DNA of 6,480 nucleotides from Alphaproteobacteria bacterium (GTDB lineage Bacteria > Pseudomonadota > Alphaproteobacteria > Rhodobacterales > Rhodobacteraceae). The notes beneath the pieces are model-generated. The model was not told the origin of the DNA, made no database searches, and was given only the letters and a program-made list of their open reading frames with translations. The position numbers were made by a program, and so were the translations under genes. This document shows, piece by piece, positions 6,046 through 6,480 of the stretch; the stretch's first letter is position 1, and every line of letters begins with the position of its first letter. The DNA lies in assembly GCA_013151535.1 (NCBI GenBank), contig JAADIC010000327.1, positions 1-6,480 of the forward strand, in the 5' to 3' direction.

Positions 6046-6480
6046 TTGATCCCCGCTGAACCGGCCAGAAGGCCCTCGGCGGCGGTTTTAGCCGCGCCGA
6101 TTGTCAACTCGGTATCAAGACCGAAATAGATGGTGGACCCGGCCATGATCCACAGTGGGATCAGCATGGAAAGCGGGGCCTCGGACACCTCAACACCGTC
6201 TTTGGGCGCGCGCATGTACAAAACCTCGACCACCCGCCAAACGTAAATCACCGCCAGCAGGCTTGAGGCGACGATCAGCAATGCCACCGGCCACCAGCCC
6301 TTTTCAAGTGCGCCCTGCACCAGCACCCATTTGCTGATGAAACCGGCAGTTCCGGGAATGCCGATCAGGCTCATCCCCGCGATCATCACCGCACCGGATG
6401 TCCACGGCATTTTGCGGCCCAACCCTTGCAAATCATCCAGAAACGAGCCACCCGCGCGCAAAACATAGATGCCGACGCCC
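6042..6480 (-). CDS. Monovalent cation/H+ antiporter subunit D family protein, C-terminal part
   Basis: The reading frame runs open to the right edge, so the N-terminal part is outside the window; 145 C-terminal residues are visible. They start GVGIYVLRAGG and contain GLGRKMPWTSGAVMIAGMSLIG, the loop IGIPGTAGFISKWVLVQGALE and the helix LIVASSLLAVIYVWRVVEVLY. A last helix near PLWIMAGSTIYFGL and an alanine-rich end follow. GLGRKMPWT and IGIPGTAGFISKW are typical of the region after the discontinuous helices in MrpD/NuoN-like subunits. This makes it a third member of the antiporter superfamily in the same operon. Its stop overlaps the next start by four bases. No start codon for this gene should be placed in the window; the TTG at 6461 is internal. 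Confidence 0.85.
   Translation of the reverse strand, partial: GVGIYVLRAGGSFLDDLQGLGRKMPWTSGAVMIAGMSLIGIPGTAGFISKWVLVQGALEKGWWPVALLIVASSLLAVIYVWRVVEVLYMRAPKDGVEVSEAPLSMLIPLWIMAGSTIYFGLDTELTIGAAKTAAEGLLAGSAGIK

Overview
The window looks like chromosomal DNA of an alphaproteobacterium, most likely Rhodobacterales (Roseobacter/Rhodobacteraceae). The reasons are the moderately high G+C content, the tight gene packing, a stand-alone SseB-family protein next to a GhrA-like reductase, and a Mrp-type antiporter cluster with several D-type subunits and a small two-helix protein. This placement rests on recalled family resemblance, not on a search.

Layout. (1) Positions 1-176, + strand: the 3' end of a glyoxylate/hydroxypyruvate reductase (GhrA-like). 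(2) 178-990, - strand: an SseB-family protein whose stop codon is one base from that of the reductase. (3) 991-1191: a 201-base intergenic region between divergent genes. It holds a 100-base imperfect palindrome (1049-1148) and a compact, probably leaderless, promoter/operator region for the next gene. (4) 1192-2558, + strand: a two-gene operon, an ArsR-family repressor with a C-terminal Cys-Cys pair and an ArsP/YraQ-family permease, joined by an ATGA overlap. This fits an arsRP unit that senses and exports trivalent (methyl)arsenicals. (5) 2555-6480, - strand: four genes of a multisubunit cation/proton antiporter cluster. In transcription order they are the 3' part of a D-type subunit, a 487-residue NuoL/MrpA-like antiporter subunit, a 111-residue two-helix membrane protein, and a 566-residue D-type subunit. 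They overlap by 4 bases, are separated by 1 base, and overlap by 11 bases, so they are almost certainly one operon whose upstream part lies beyond the right edge.

How the genes work together. The antiporter subunits belong to the family shared by Mrp antiporters and the pumping subunits of complex I. Together they should form an inner-membrane complex exchanging Na+ (or another monovalent cation) for H+. The arsRP pair is a separate detoxification unit that meets the antiporter operon tail to tail, the stop codons overlapping by four bases. No rRNA, tRNA, CRISPR array, insertion sequence or phage gene is visible. The items most worth a second look are the palindromic element beside arsR, the leaderless arsR promoter with overlapping dyads, the Cys-Cys ArsR/ArsP pairing, and the uncharacterised small membrane protein inside the antiporter operon.
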